A stretch of DNA of 64,000 bases from positions 1 to 64,000 of the forward strand of contig JAFEFO010000043.1 of NCBI GenBank assembly GCA_018240565.1. Direction: 5' to 3'. Shown in pieces: positions 9,121-19,860 of this stretch. This stretch comes from Pseudomonadota bacterium (lineage in GTDB: Bacteria; Pseudomonadota; Gammaproteobacteria; Xanthomonadales; Rhodanobacteraceae). The notes under the pieces are model-generated. The model worked only from the letters and a program-made list of their open reading frames with translations. It searched no databases and was not told where the DNA came from. Position numbers and translations under genes: made by a program. The number at the start of each line of letters is the position of its first letter. The first letter of the stretch is position 1.

Positions 9121-10272
9121 ATGGGACTGAATTATCCGGCCACCGCCAGCGACTACCGCCACCTCGCGCAGCGCCGCTTGCCGCGCTTTCTGTTCGACTA
9201 CATCGATGGCGGCGCCGGCGACGAGCTGACGTTGGCGGCGAATGTCGCGGACTTCGCCGCCGTGCGCCTGCGCCAGCGCGTGCTCGTCGACGTCGACAGG
9301 ATCGACACGGCCGCCACGCTCGCCGGCGAGGCCTGCGCAATGCCGCTGGCGCTCGCGCCGGTCGGCATGGCCGGCATGTTCGCGCGGCGCGGCGAGGCGC
9401 AAGCGGTGCGCGCGGCCAATGCGGCACGGGTGCCGTATACGCTCTCGACCGTGGGCATCTGTCCGCTCGCCGAAGTCGCCGCGGCGAGCCACGCGCCATT
9501 CTGGTTCCAGCTGTACATGATCCGCGATCGCGAGGTCATCGCCGCCCTGCTCGAACGCGCGTGGAGCGTCGGTTGCCGCACGCTCGTGTTCACCGTCGAC
9601 CTGCCGCTACCGGGCATGCGCCACCGCGACACGCGCAACGGCGTGCCTGCACGCGGCGCACGCGCGGCCATGCTCAAGGCGCGCCAGCTGCTGGTGCGTC
9701 CGGGCTGGATCTGGAACGTGGCGCTGCGCGGCAGACCATTGCGCTTCGGGAACCTGGTCGAGCAGGTGCGCGATGCGAGCGACCTGCGCGCGTTCTGGGC
9801 CTGGGTGAACGCGCAGTTCGACGCCAGCGTGACCTGGCGCGATATCGCCTGGGTGCGCGAACGCTGGAAGGGAAAACTCCTGATCAAGGGCATTCTCGAC
9901 GTCGAGGATGCGCGCGCGGCGGTGGAATCCGGCGCCGACGGCATCGTCGTCTCCAACCACGGCGGACGCCAGCTCGACTCGGTCGCATCGTCCATCGCGA
10001 AGTTGCCCGCGATCGCGCAGGCCGTCGGCGGCAAGACCGACGTGCTGCTCGATGGCGGCGTGCGCAGCGGCACGGACATTTTCAAGGCCCTGGCGCTCGG
10101 CGCGCGCGGCGTGCTGATCGGCCGCGCGTGGGTGTGGGCGCTGGCCGGCGCGGGCGAGTCCGGGTTGCGCGACCTGCTCGACACCCTGCGCCGTGAACTG
10201 GTGCTGGCGATGACGCTCGCCGGCGTTACGCGCATCGCCGACATCGATGCGCGGCATCTGGACCGCAACTGA
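9121..10272 (+). CDS. FMN-dependent 2-hydroxy-acid oxidase/dehydrogenase (LldD-like)
   Basis: A 383-residue TIM-barrel flavoenzyme that oxidises L-2-hydroxy acids to 2-oxo acids. Signatures in order are FLFDYIDGGAGDE near residue 22, APVGMAGMF near 80, FQLYMIRDR (Tyr for substrate) near 128, TVDLPLPGMRHRD near 160, LLIKGILDVEDA (FMN-contacting Lys), the active-site block VSNHGGRQLD (catalytic His and substrate Arg), and DGGVRSGTDIFKALALGA for FMN phosphate. Length fits LldD/MdlB/glycolate-oxidase relatives. Residues alone do not separate lactate from mandelate-like substrates. The adjacent ThDP enzyme suggests that the 2-oxo product is decarboxylated or carboligated. Confidence 0.9.
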   Translation: MGLNYPATASDYRHLAQRRLPRFLFDYIDGGAGDELTLAANVADFAAVRLRQRVLVDVDRIDTAATLAGEACAMPLALAPVGMAGMFARRGEAQAVRAANAARVPYTLSTVGICPLAEVAAASHAPFWFQLYMIRDREVIAALLERAWSVGCRTLVFTVDLPLPGMRHRDTRNGVPARGARAAMLKARQLLVRPGWIWNVALRGRPLRFGNLVEQVRDASDLRAFWAWVNAQFDASVTWRDIAWVRERWKGKLLIKGILDVEDARAAVESGADGIVVSNHGGRQLDSVASSIAKLPAIAQAVGGKTDVLLDGGVRSGTDIFKALALGARGVLIGRAWVWALAGAGESGLRDLLDTLRRELVLAMTLAGVTRIADIDARHLDRN

Positions 10273-10294
10273 CAACATGCCCAAGGAATCGATC

Positions 10295-11995
10295 ATGCCC
10301 AATGGCGCACAAGCCCTGCTGAAAACCCTGGCCGACGCCGGCGTCGACGTGTGCTTCACCAACCCGGGCACGTCGGAAATGCACTTCGTCGCCGCGCTCG
10401 ATGGCGAACCGCGCCTGCGCGCCGTGCTGTGCCTGTTCGAAGGCGTCGCCACCGGCGCCGCCGACGGCTATGCGCGCATGGCTGGCAAGCCTGCCTGCAC
10501 GCTGCTGCACCTGGGTTGCGGCCTCGGCAACGGCCTGGCCAACCTGCACAACGCGCGCAAGGGCAAGGTGCCGATGCTCAATATCGTCGGCGACCATGCG
10601 ACCTATCACGTGCAATACGATGCGCAGTTGCAGTCGGACATCGAAACCGTGGCGCGCAACGTCTCGCCCGGTTTCGTGCGCACCACGAAATCAACCGCCG
10701 ACCTGTGCCGCGACGCAACCGATGCGCTCGCCGCGGCGCGTGGACTGCCGGGGCAAGTTGCCACATTGATCCTGCCCGCGGATGTGTCGTGGGGCGAAGG
10801 CGGCACGCCCTGCGCGCCCGCGGATGTGTCGTGGAGCGAAGGCGGCACGCCTTGCGCGCCCGCGCCTGCGCCCGCGCCACAAGCCGCCGACGACGCCACC
10901 GTGCAAGCGATCGCACAGGCGATCCGCGCCGGCGGCAGGACGGCACTCCTGCTTGGCAGCACCGCAATGCGCGAGCCGGCGCTGCTCGCCGCCGCCCGCA
11001 TCGCCGCGCACAACGGCGTGACCTTGCTTGCCGAAACTTTTCCAACGCGACTGGAGCGCGGTGCGGGCTTGCCAGCGGTCGAACGCATCGCTTACCTGGC
11101 CGAACTTGCCAGCCTGCAACTGGCGGACGTGAAGAACCTGATCCTCGTCGATGCCAAGGCGCCGGTGTCGTTCTTCGCCTATCCAGGCAAGAAGAGTTAT
11201 CTCGTGCCCGACACCTGCACCGTGCACACGCTCGCCACGCCGGCGCAAGATGCCGTCGCCAGCCTGGAAAGACTTGGCGCGGCGCTTGGTGCATCCGCCG
11301 CGCAACCCGCGCTGCAGGCTACGCAGCGACCGAGTCGCCCGCGCGGCAAACTCAGCGCCGCCAAGGTGTGCAAGGCAGTCGGTCATCTCTTGCCCGACAA
11401 CGCGATCATCGTCGATGAGGCGATTACCTCCGGACTGATGCTGGGCGTGATGACGGCAGGATGCCCGCGCCATGACCTGCTCACCCTCACCGGCGGCGCC
11501 ATCGGCCAGGGCCTGCCGAGCGCGGTCGGTGCCGCCGTCGCCTGTCCGCAGCGACCGGTAGTCGCGCTGATCGGCGATGGCTCGTCGATGTACACCATCC
11601 AGGCATTGTGGACGATGGCGCGCGAACACCTCGACGTCACCGCGATCATCTTCAACAATGCTTCGTATTCGGTGCTCAACGTGGAACTGGAGCGCGTCGG
11701 TGCGGACGCGATCGGACCCAAGGCCAAGTCCCAACTCGACCTGCATGGCCCGGTGCTCGACTTCGCGCGGCTCGCGCAAGGCATGGGCGTGCACGCCGCG
11801 CGCGCGGATACGGCGGAGGATTTCTGCACGGCGCTGGACTATGCGTTGAACAATCCCGGACCGCATCTGATCGAAGCCGTTGTGCCCGAATCGCTCAGCG
11901 GCGCCAAACGCCGCGTGCTGCCATGGATGCTGCGCGCCCTGCCCAGCCTGCCACGCGGCATTGCGCAGGCGCTCAAGCGCAAGATCGCACCCTGA
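10295..11995 (+). CDS. ThDP-dependent enzyme (acetolactate synthase / benzoylformate decarboxylase-like)
   Basis: About 566 residues with the three-domain ThDP layout. The Pyr domain carries the ThDP-activating Glu in CFTNPGTSEMHFVAAL. A middle domain follows, then the PP domain with GDGSSMYTIQAL...FNNASYSVLNVE (GDG...NN metal/ThDP motif). A tandem 14-residue duplication sits at the Pyr/middle-domain linker. Two in-frame ATGs compete: 10277 (five bases after the preceding stop) and 10295, which has AAGGAA six bases upstream and gives the conserved MPNGAQALLKTL; I prefer 10295. With the hydroxy-acid oxidase it suggests a 2-hydroxy acid to 2-oxo acid to aldehyde route. Acetolactate synthase activity is less likely because no regulatory subunit is present. 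Confidence 0.86.
   Translation: MPNGAQALLKTLADAGVDVCFTNPGTSEMHFVAALDGEPRLRAVLCLFEGVATGAADGYARMAGKPACTLLHLGCGLGNGLANLHNARKGKVPMLNIVGDHATYHVQYDAQLQSDIETVARNVSPGFVRTTKSTADLCRDATDALAAARGLPGQVATLILPADVSWGEGGTPCAPADVSWSEGGTPCAPAPAPAPQAADDATVQAIAQAIRAGGRTALLLGSTAMREPALLAAARIAAHNGVTLLAETFPTRLERGAGLPAVERIAYLAELASLQLADVKNLILVDAKAPVSFFAYPGKKSYLVPDTCTVHTLATPAQDAVASLERLGAALGASAAQPALQATQRPSRPRGKLSAAKVCKAVGHLLPDNAIIVDEAITSGLMLGVMTAGCPRHDLLTLTGGAIGQGLPSAVGAAVACPQRPVVALIGDGSSMYTIQALWTMAREHLDVTAIIFNNASYSVLNVELERVGADAIGPKAKSQLDLHGPVLDFARLAQGMGVHAARADTAEDFCTALDYALNNPGPHLIEAVVPESLSGAKRRVLPWMLRALPSLPRGIAQALKRKIAP
10775..10858 (+). repeat. 42-bp tandem duplication inside the ThDP-enzyme gene
   Basis: Two adjacent 42-bp units (10775-10816 and 10817-10858) differ at only two positions and encode PADVSWGEGGTPCA then PADVSWSEGGTPCA, followed by a PAPAPA spacer. 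The reading frame is kept. Confidence 0.95.
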
Positions 11996-12010
11996 ATCCA
12001 GAAGCTGCAG

Positions 12011-12038
12011 AAAAGAAAAACGGGCCGCATGGGCCCGT
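12011..12038 (-). terminator. Terminator of tRNA-Pro(GGG)
   Basis: On the minus strand ACGGGCC - CATGC - GGCCCGT is followed by TTTTTCTTTT, directly after the tRNA 3' end. It ends the thrS-to-tRNA-Pro transcription unit and faces the plus-strand ThDP gene. Confidence 0.88.
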
Positions 12039-12047
12039 TCGATGATT

Positions 12048-12124
12048 TGGTCGGGGCGGCGGGATTTGAACCCACGACCCCCTGCCCCCCAGGCAGATGC
12101 GCTACCAGGCTGCGCTACGCCCCG
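12048..12124 (-). tRNA. tRNA-Pro(GGG)
   Basis: A 77-nt cloverleaf including encoded CCA. The 7-bp acceptor stem CGGGGCG/CGCCCCG, the anticodon loop CTGGGGG with anticodon GGG, and the T-arm GTGGG-TTCAAAT-CCCGC are visible. It lies just downstream of the merR gene. Confidence 0.97.
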
Positions 12125-12146
12125 ACACGGAGGGAATTATACGCGA

Positions 12147-12503
12147 TTAACGCTTGAGGATTTGCAGGACTTCTTCCAGCTCCATGCGCACCTGGCGCAC
12201 GATCTGGTTGGAGATGCTCACTTCCATCTTGGCCTGCTGGCCTTCCAGGCGCGCGCGCGCGCCGGTGATGGTAAAGCCCTGGTCGTAGAGAAGCGAACGG
12301 ATCTGTCGGATCATCAGCACGTCGTGGCGCTGGTAATAGCGCCGGTTGCCGCGGCGCTTGACCGGCTTGAGGTTGGGGAATTCCTGCTCCCAATAGCGCA
12401 GCACGTGCGGCTTGACGCCACACAGCTCGCTCACCTCACCGATGGTGAAGTAGCGCTTGGCCGGTATGACCGGAAGTTCGCTATTGCTGCCCTGATCCAG
12501 CAT
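12147..12503 (-). CDS. MerR-family regulator (ihfA-linked)
   Basis: A 118-residue protein with a MerR-type winged HTH at about residues 16-85: [28 protein letters not shown] in two turns, then [19 protein letters not shown] and the [18 protein letters not shown] wing/helix. A short C-terminal helix ([20 protein letters not shown]) should dimerise. There is no Cys-rich metal-binding loop, so it is not a CueR/ZntR-type metal sensor. Its ATG lies inside the end of ihfA (23-nt overlap), which indicates coupling. This ihfA-merR-tRNA-Pro order is common in gammaproteobacteria; the target is unknown. Confidence 0.92.
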   Translation of the reverse strand: MLDQGSNSELPVIPAKRYFTIGEVSELCGVKPHVLRYWEQEFPNLKPVKRRGNRRYYQRHDVLMIRQIRSLLYDQGFTITGARARLEGQQAKMEVSISNQIVRQVRMELEEVLQILKR

Positions 12504-12783
12504 AGGATTCGACCCGGATTTTCAGCTTGTGTCCCGGCCGGAACGTGACCACCCGGCGCGCGGAGATCGGAATCTCCTCGCCGGTCTTGGGGTTCCGCCC
12601 CGGACGCTGGTTCTTCTGGCGCAGGTCGAAATTGCCGAAACCGGACAATTTCACCTGCTCCCCCTTTTCCAGCGCATCGCGTATGGCATCGAAGAAGGCA
12701 TCGACGAATTCCTTGGCTTCGCGCTTGTTCAGGCCGACTTCGGTAAACAACCGCTCGGCCATCTCCGCCTTGGTCAACGCCAT
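12481..12783 (-). CDS. ihfA: Integration host factor subunit alpha
   Basis: A 100-residue member of the HU/IHF family of DNA-bending proteins. [20 protein letters not shown] opens the conserved helix pair and [26 protein letters not shown] leads to [26 protein letters not shown]; the beta-arm tip RPGRNPKTG contains the intercalating Pro. [12 protein letters not shown] closes the fold. Alpha-type residues and position directly after pheT identify IhfA, which works with IhfB. The pheT stop is only two bases downstream of the ihfA start in transcription order, so ihfA is part of the same operon. Confidence 0.97.
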   Translation of the reverse strand: MALTKAEMAERLFTEVGLNKREAKEFVDAFFDAIRDALEKGEQVKLSGFGNFDLRQKNQRPGRNPKTGEEIPISARRVVTFRPGHKLKIRVESYAGSGQQ

Positions 12784-12784
12784 G

Positions 12785-15160
12785 CTACCCCCTCAACTTG
12801 GCCTGGCACCGGTTTTCCAGTGCCGCCACCGCCTGTGCCACGCAACGATCCGCTTCTTCGAGTGTAAGAGTGCGGTAATCGTCCTGCAAAATCAAGCCTA
12901 TAGCGAGACTTTTTGCACCTAAACCGAGATTTGGGCCTGCGTAGCGATCAAAAACAATGACTTCCGCGAGTGTCGCGCCAACCGCCCCACGCACGCAGGA
13001 TTCGATCACGGTGTAGGAAACAGCCTCATCGACCACGACCGCGATATCGCGCCGGATCGAAGGAAACGTCGAAACCGGTCGCGCCTTCGGCACCGTGCCG
13101 GCCGCCAGCCTCGCCCAATCGGCCTCGATCGCGTACACGTCGCAATCCAGGTCCAGCGCCTTGAGCAGGCGCGGATGCAGCGCGCCCACGATCGCCGCCG
13201 GCTTGCCGTCGATCATGCAGCACGCACTGCGCCCGGGATGCAGCCACGGCTCGGCCGCCGGCGCAAACTCGGTCTTGCGGCCCGCGCCGGCCAATGCGAC
13301 CAGGGATTCGAGGTCGGCCTTCACGTCGTAGAAATCGACATCGCGCTTGTCCGTGCCCCAGCTCTCCGCGGTGGCGCGGCCGCAGGCGACGGCTGCCAGC
13401 CGCGGTGACTGCCGCAGTTCGCCGTCAACATGGAAAACCAGGCCCGTCTCGAACAGGCGCACGCGCTCTTGTTGACGATTGCGATTGTATTTGAGCGCCT
13501 CGATGAGTCCGGGCAGCAGCGAAGGACGCATCACCGCCAGTTCCGGACTGAGCGGATTGGCCAGCGCGACCGCGCCATCGTGCAGCGACCAGCGCTCGAG
13601 CAGTTCGCGCGCGACAAAACTCATGCAGATCGCCTCGCGATAACCGCGCGCGGCGAGTTGCGCGCGCGCGCGCGCGGGAGCCACATCGGCCTCCGGCGCA
13701 AGATGCAGGCGCAATTCGCCGCTCGGCGCGTGCGTCGGGATCCGGTCGTAACCGTGGATGCGCGCGATTTCCTCGATCAGGTCTTCCTCGATCGCAATGT
13801 CGAAACGCCGCGATGGCGGCGTCACGCGCCAGCCATCGGCCGTCTTTTCCACGCGCATGTCGAGCTTGCCGAGGATGCGCTCGACGTCCACATCGCCGAC
13901 CGTGATACCCAGCACGCGCGCCAGTCGCGTGCGGCGCAAGCCAACAACGGCAGGTTTTGGCAAGGCATCGGCGAGCGTGGTTTCGACGGCCGGACCGGGC
14001 TTGCCGCCGCAGATGTCGAGAATCAGGCGCGTCGCGCGTTCCATCGCCAGCCGCGGCAATTGCGGATCGACGCCGCGCTCGAAACGGTGCGAGGCATCGG
14101 TGTGCAATCCCAGCTTGCGCGCGCGGCCCATGATCGCGGCAGGCGCGAAATGCGCGGCTTCGAGGAAGATGTCGCGCGTGCCATCGACGACGCGAGAGTC
14201 GAATCCGCCCATGATGCCGGCGAGCCCGAGTGTGTTTTTTTCGTCGGCAATGACCAGGAATTCCGGCGCCAGCGAATGTTCATTGCCATCGAGCAGTTTC
14301 GTCGTTTCGCCCGCGCGCGCGTGGCGCACGTGAATCGCGCCATCGAGCGCCGCCAGGTCGTAGGCGTGCATGGGCTGACCAAGTTCCAGCATCACGTACT
14401 GGGTGACATCCACGATCGCGCCGATCGGGCGAATACCGCTGCGGCGCAAGCGTTCTGCCAGCCACAAGGGCGATTTCGCCGCCGCATTCACGCCTTCGAT
14501 GACGCGGCCGACATAGCGTGGACAATCCGCGCCAGCCTGGAGTCTCACCTCATGTTGCGAGCTCGAACCCGCGGCAACGGCCGTGGTCTGCGGCTCGGCG
14601 ACGGCCACATCGAACAGCGCGGCCACATCGTGCGCGAGTCCGCGCAAGCCCAGGCAATCCGGGCGATTGGGCGTGAGTTTCAATTCGATGCGCGCATCGG
14701 GCAACGCCAGATATTCCGCCAGCGGTTTTCCAGTGGGTGCGTCGGCCGGCAGTTCCATGAGCCCCGACGCGTCGGCATCGATGCCCAATTCCTTGGCCGA
14801 ACACAGCATGCCGGATGATTCCAGCCCGCGCAGTGCCGCCTTCCTGATCTCGATGCCGTTCGGCAGCTTCGCGCCGATCGTCGCCAGCGGCGCCTTCAAC
14901 CCGGCACGCGCGTTCGGCGCGCCGCAGACGATTTGCGCGGGTTCGCCCTTGCCCACCGCGACCTTGCACACGCGCAACTTGTCCGCGTTCGGATGCGACG
15001 TGCACTCGACGATCTCGCCGACGACGACGCCATCCAGACCGGCGCCAAGCGCGTCGACCGCTTCAACTTCCAGACCCGCCATGGTCAGGCGCCGGCACAG
15101 CTCGTCGCGATCAACGGGCGGATTGACCAGGGTTCTCAACCAGTTCTCGCTGAACTTCAT
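12785..15160 (-). CDS. pheT: Phenylalanyl-tRNA synthetase beta subunit
   Basis: 791 residues, the normal length. [21 protein letters not shown] opens the B1 domain, an OB-fold tRNA-binding insert follows ([23 protein letters not shown]), then the B3/B4 editing region, B5 with [22 protein letters not shown], and a C-terminal anticodon-binding FDX-ACB domain ([19 protein letters not shown]). The ATG at 15160 gives the family start, but its ribosome-binding site is poor. A better-placed copy of the first seven codons lies 134 nt upstream beside pheS, separated by a small repeat element. It forms the alpha2-beta2 enzyme with PheS. Confidence 0.97.
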   Translation of the reverse strand: MKFSENWLRTLVNPPVDRDELCRRLTMAGLEVEAVDALGAGLDGVVVGEIVECTSHPNADKLRVCKVAVGKGEPAQIVCGAPNARAGLKAPLATIGAKLPNGIEIRKAALRGLESSGMLCSAKELGIDADASGLMELPADAPTGKPLAEYLALPDARIELKLTPNRPDCLGLRGLAHDVAALFDVAVAEPQTTAVAAGSSSQHEVRLQAGADCPRYVGRVIEGVNAAAKSPLWLAERLRRSGIRPIGAIVDVTQYVMLELGQPMHAYDLAALDGAIHVRHARAGETTKLLDGNEHSLAPEFLVIADEKNTLGLAGIMGGFDSRVVDGTRDIFLEAAHFAPAAIMGRARKLGLHTDASHRFERGVDPQLPRLAMERATRLILDICGGKPGPAVETTLADALPKPAVVGLRRTRLARVLGITVGDVDVERILGKLDMRVEKTADGWRVTPPSRRFDIAIEEDLIEEIARIHGYDRIPTHAPSGELRLHLAPEADVAPARARAQLAARGYREAICMSFVARELLERWSLHDGAVALANPLSPELAVMRPSLLPGLIEALKYNRNRQQERVRLFETGLVFHVDGELRQSPRLAAVACGRATAESWGTDKRDVDFYDVKADLESLVALAGAGRKTEFAPAAEPWLHPGRSACCMIDGKPAAIVGALHPRLLKALDLDCDVYAIEADWARLAAGTVPKARPVSTFPSIRRDIAVVVDEAVSYTVIESCVRGAVGATLAEVIVFDRYAGPNLGLGAKSLAIGLILQDDYRTLTLEEADRCVAQAVAALENRCQAKLRG

Positions 15161-15294
15161 GTTGGTATCCGCATTGAACCATCCCTGGCGCGTGGCGCCG
15201 GCCCGGGCATCCATGCCCGGTCGCTCGCCCGCACGCAATGCGCTTCAACGCATTGCGTGAATTCCGGGCTCGCCCAATTTTCGGAAAATTTCAT
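15157..15294 (-). CDS. Short ORF starting with a copy of the PheT N-terminus
   Basis: A 45-codon ORF. Its first seven codons encode MKFSENW, identical to the start of PheT but with different codons (six base differences in 21, all synonymous). It then runs through the repeat element and stops at TGA overlapping the pheT ATG (ATGA). It has the better initiation site: GAGGA six bases before its ATG, nine bases after the pheS stop. I read it as the original pheT start, cut off by the element and possibly still translated, feeding ribosomes to pheT by coupling. No function is proposed for the peptide. Confidence 0.5.
   Translation of the reverse strand: MKFSENWASPEFTQCVEAHCVRASDRAWMPGPAPRARDGSMRIPT
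15161..15273 (-). mobile_element. Two-hairpin repeat element between duplicated pheT starts
   Basis: On the pheT strand the element has a first hairpin CACGCAATGCG - TTGAAG - CGCATTGCGTG, a GCGAG spacer, a second hairpin CCGGGCAT-GG-ATGCCCGG and the tail CCAGGGATGGTT. The same order recurs at 50643-50758 and, more diverged, at 50935-51020. No coding capacity for a mobilising enzyme; it would need one in trans. Confidence 0.72.
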
Positions 15295-15303
15295 CGCTCA
15301 TCC

Positions 15304-16769
<1,466 letters not shown>

Positions 16770-16781
16770 GGTCGTGTCTCC

Positions 16782-16979
16782 TTAGGCGTAGGGCAGCATG
16801 CGCGCAATGCGACCGGAGTCTTCCTTGCGCACGATGTTGGTACCGCGAAGGTTGCGCTTGCGCTTGGTGGCCTTCTTGGTGAGGATGTGGCTCTTGAACG
16901 CGTGACCGGCCTTGAACTTGCCGGACGCCGTCTTGCGGAACCGCTTGGCAGCGGCCCGATTGGTCTTGATCTTGGGCAT
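16782..16979 (-). CDS. rpmI: 50S ribosomal protein L35
   Basis: 65 residues, highly basic: [20 protein letters not shown] at the start, then [27 protein letters not shown]. Usual length and start for L35, with AAAGGAGTTGGGTC upstream. Unlike the tight spacing seen in many relatives, it is separated from infC by 293 nt that hold a two-hairpin repeat. Confidence 0.98.
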   Translation of the reverse strand: MPKIKTNRAAAKRFRKTASGKFKAGHAFKSHILTKKATKRKRNLRGTNIVRKEDSGRIARMLPYA

Positions 16980-17104
16980 GACCCAACTCCTTTCGTTGAT
17001 TTGTTTACTCGCCCGAGCGGCGGATTACTCCGCACTTTCCATCCTGCTCGAACTCAGCTTGTTTAAGCCTCGCAACGTTCACGAGGCAGGTTCCAGTACT
17101 GCTT

Positions 17105-17245
17105 TTCCCCTCTCCCCCATCGCGAGCGATGGGGGAGAGGGTTGGGGTGAGGGGGCGACTCATCCAACGACTGGACGCATCGACCCTTGCAACACTTCCC
17201 CCTCACCCTTTGCCCTCTCCCCCAAGCATGCTTGGGGGAGAGGGG
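17105..17245. repeat. Composite palindromic repeat between infC and rpmI
   Basis: Two near-perfect palindromes with the core CCCTCTCCCCC, at 17108-17141 (15-bp arms, loop CGAG) and 17213-17244 (16-bp arms), lie in opposite orientation: the first is followed by TTGGGGTGAGGGGG, the second preceded by CCCCCTCACCC. The layout resembles REP/BIME elements. It fills most of the 293-nt gap and would form strong RNA hairpins inside the operon message. Confidence 0.85.
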
Positions 17246-17272
17246 AACAGTTCGCGTCGCGCTTTGCGCGAC

Positions 17273-17791
17273 TTATTTTCTTTTGGGCGCCACCATCATC
17301 ACCATCTGCCGGCCTTCGAAGCGCGGGAAACTCTCGATCACCGATTCGTTGACGATGTCGGCCTGGATGCGCTTGACCATCTGTTCGCCCAGTTCCGTGT
17401 GCGCCATTTCGCGGCCCTTGAAACGGACGACGACCTTGACCTTGTCGCCTTCTTCGAGGAAGCGCTTCATGTTGCGCATCTTCACGTTGTAGTCACCGTC
17501 TTCGGTCGAGGGCCGGAACTTCAGTTCCTTGATCTCGACCTGCTTGGTCTTGCGCTTGGCCGCGTGCGCCTTTTTCTGCATCTCGAACTTGAACTTGCCG
17601 AAGTCCATGATGCGGCAAACCGGCGGATCGGCATTGGGCTGGATTTCGACCAGATCCAGGCCGGCATCCTGGGCCATGCTCAGCGCTTCGTCGCGTGACA
17701 GCACGCCGACCTGTTCTCCATCTGCGCCGATGACGCGCACCCGCGGAACACGGATTTCCATGTTCTTGCGGTTAGCTTTTTCGGTGACGAT
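17273..17791 (-). CDS. infC: Translation initiation factor IF-3 (AUC start)
   Basis: 172 residues if started at AUC 17791. The core from EIRVPRVRVIGADGEQVGVL through the N-domain, the basic linker (KAHAAKRKTKQVEIKELKF) and the C-domain (DYNVKMRNMKRFLEEGDKVKV ... GRQMVMMVAPKRK) is complete. The first in-frame ATG (17761) has no ribosome-binding site and cuts about ten residues that the family normally has. At 17791 an ATC codon is preceded by GGAGGG with six-base spacing. Rare AUU/AUC starts are the known means by which IF-3 represses its own translation, so I prefer 17791. It follows thrS in the operon. Confidence 0.94.
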   Translation of the reverse strand: MVTEKANRKNMEIRVPRVRVIGADGEQVGVLSRDEALSMAQDAGLDLVEIQPNADPPVCRIMDFGKFKFEMQKKAHAAKRKTKQVEIKELKFRPSTEDGDYNVKMRNMKRFLEEGDKVKVVVRFKGREMAHTELGEQMVKRIQADIVNESVIESFPRFEGRQMVMMVAPKRK

Positions 17792-17938
17792 AACCCACCC
17801 TCCAACAAGCCTGTAATTTCAACAACTTGCGCGCGACGTCCAGGCGGCGCCGCGCGCATTCCAATGCGGGGCGCGAATTCTATCGGCAAACGCGCGCCCG
17901 TGCAACACGAACCCTTGATTTACAAGGCTTTACGCGCC

Positions 17939-19837
17939 CTATTTGCCATCGCGCAAACGCTCGGCGAATGCGGCTGGCGCGAGCGTGCCAAGGTCCTCGC
18001 CCGCGCGCGTGCGCACGGCCACCATGCCCTGCTCTTTTTCGCGATCGCCGACCACGAGCAGATACGGCACCTTCTGCAAGGTGTGCTCGCGGATCTTGTA
18101 GCCGATCTTCTCGTTGCGCAGATCGGCCTCAACGCGCCAGCCCAGCTTTTGCAAATCCGCGACGACCTGGGCCACGTAGTCGGCCTGCGCATCGGTGATG
18201 TTCATCACCACTGCCTGCACCGGCGCCAGCCACGCCGGGAACGCGCCGGTGTGGTGCTCGATCAGGATGCCGATGAAGCGTTCCATCGAGCCGACGATGG
18301 CCCGATGCAGCATCACCGGATGGCGGCGCTGCGAATGTTCATCGACGTATTCGGCGCCCAGGCGCTGCGGCATCATGAAATCGACCTGCATGGTGCCGAG
18401 CTGCCAGGTGCGGCCGATGGCATCCTTGAGGTGATACTCGATCTTGGGGCCATAGAACGCCCCCTCGCCGGGCAGTTCCTGCCAGGGCACGCCCGCTGCA
18501 CGCAGCGCCGAGCGCAAGGCGTTTTCGGCCTTGTCCCAGGTGGCATCGTCGCCCAGGCGAGGTTCCGGGCGCAGCGCGATCTTGACCTGCACGTCACTGA
18601 AACCAAAGTCGGAATACACCTTCATTGCCTGCGCGTGGAAGGCGGTGACCTCGGACTCGATCTGATCCTCGGTGCAGAAGATGTGGCCGTCGTCCTGGGT
18701 GAAGCCGCGTACACGCAGGATGCCGTGCAGCGCACCCGAAGGTTCATTGCGATGGCAGCCGCCGAATTCGCCGTAGCGGATGGGCAGATCGCGGTAGCTG
18801 TGCAAGCCGTGGTTGTAAATCTGGACGTGTCCGGGACAGTTCATCGGCTTGAGCGCGTAGGTGCGCTTTTCCGACTCGGTGAAAAACATGTTGTCCTTGT
18901 AGTTGTCCCAGTGGCCGGACTTCTTCCACAGCGTCACATCGAGCACCTGCGGCGCCTTGACCTCGCCGTAGCCGGTTTCGCGATAAACGCGGCGCATGTA
19001 TTGCTCGACCACCTGCCATAGCGCCCAACCTTTCGGATGCCAGAAGATCAGGCCCGGCGCTTCTTCCTGCAGATGGAACAGATCAAGCTGCTTGGCGATC
19101 TTGCGGTGGTCGCGCTTTTCGGCCTCTTCGATTTGCGTCAGATACGCTTTCAGGTCCTTGTCGTTGAGCCAGGCCGTGCCGTACACACGCTGCAACATTT
19201 CGTTCTTGGCATCGCCGCGCCAGTACGCGCCGGCGACCTTCATCAGCTTGAACGCGCGCAGCTTGTTCGTGTTCGGTACGTGCGGGCCGCGACACAGATC
19301 GATCCACTCGCCCTGCCCGTACAGGGAGATTTCTTCACCCGGCGGGATGATCTCGTCGATGATCTGCGCCTTGTACTTCTCGCCCTTGTCGTTGAAGAAA
19401 CGAATCGCATCGTCCTTCGCCATCACGCTGCGCTGCACTGGCAAACCTTCCGCGACGATCTTCTTCATCTCGGCCTCGATCTTGTCGAGGTCTTCCGGCG
19501 TGAACGGCGTGGTGCGCGCGAAGTCGTAATAGAAACCGTTTTCCACCACCGGACCGATCGTCACCTGGGTATCCGGAAACAGGCGCTGGGTTGCTTGCGC
19601 CAGCAGATGCGCGGTGGAGTGGCGCAGGATGTCCAGCGCCTCGGGCGATTTGTCGGTGATGATCGCAAGGTTGGCGTCGCGGTCGATGCGGAAACTGGTA
19701 TCGACCAGCTTGCCATCGACCTTGCCGGCGAGTGCGGCTTTGGCCAAACCGGCGCCGATGGACGCGGCGACATCGCCGACCGTCACGGGATTTTCGAATT
19801 CGCGTTTGCTGCCGTCGGGAAGCGTGATGTTGAACAT
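17939..19837 (-). CDS. thrS: Threonyl-tRNA synthetase
   Basis: 632 residues with the full domain set. The TGS domain covers about 1-60 ([20 protein letters not shown]). The editing N2 domain follows with [20 protein letters not shown] (His pair) and [15 protein letters not shown]. The class II catalytic core has [22 protein letters not shown], a zinc-binding Cys in that block, [22 protein letters not shown] (motif 2) and [18 protein letters not shown] (motif 3). The anticodon-binding domain ends [27 protein letters not shown] supports the ATG at 19837. It is first gene of the translation operon, with a long leader upstream holding repeats and a hairpin. Confidence 0.98.
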   Translation of the reverse strand: MFNITLPDGSKREFENPVTVGDVAASIGAGLAKAALAGKVDGKLVDTSFRIDRDANLAIITDKSPEALDILRHSTAHLLAQATQRLFPDTQVTIGPVVENGFYYDFARTTPFTPEDLDKIEAEMKKIVAEGLPVQRSVMAKDDAIRFFNDKGEKYKAQIIDEIIPPGEEISLYGQGEWIDLCRGPHVPNTNKLRAFKLMKVAGAYWRGDAKNEMLQRVYGTAWLNDKDLKAYLTQIEEAEKRDHRKIAKQLDLFHLQEEAPGLIFWHPKGWALWQVVEQYMRRVYRETGYGEVKAPQVLDVTLWKKSGHWDNYKDNMFFTESEKRTYALKPMNCPGHVQIYNHGLHSYRDLPIRYGEFGGCHRNEPSGALHGILRVRGFTQDDGHIFCTEDQIESEVTAFHAQAMKVYSDFGFSDVQVKIALRPEPRLGDDATWDKAENALRSALRAAGVPWQELPGEGAFYGPKIEYHLKDAIGRTWQLGTMQVDFMMPQRLGAEYVDEHSQRRHPVMLHRAIVGSMERFIGILIEHHTGAFPAWLAPVQAVVMNITDAQADYVAQVVADLQKLGWRVEADLRNEKIGYKIREHTLQKVPYLLVVGDREKEQGMVAVRTRAGEDLGTLAPAAFAERLRDGK

Positions 19838-19860
19838 GTGGAATTCCTCTTTGCTCGTCG

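Noticed and set aside
12048..12124. tRNA-Pro(GGG) as an island attachment site for the neighbouring metabolic genes
   Set aside because: No integrase gene, no repeated 3' tRNA fragment and no composition change on the 3' side were seen.
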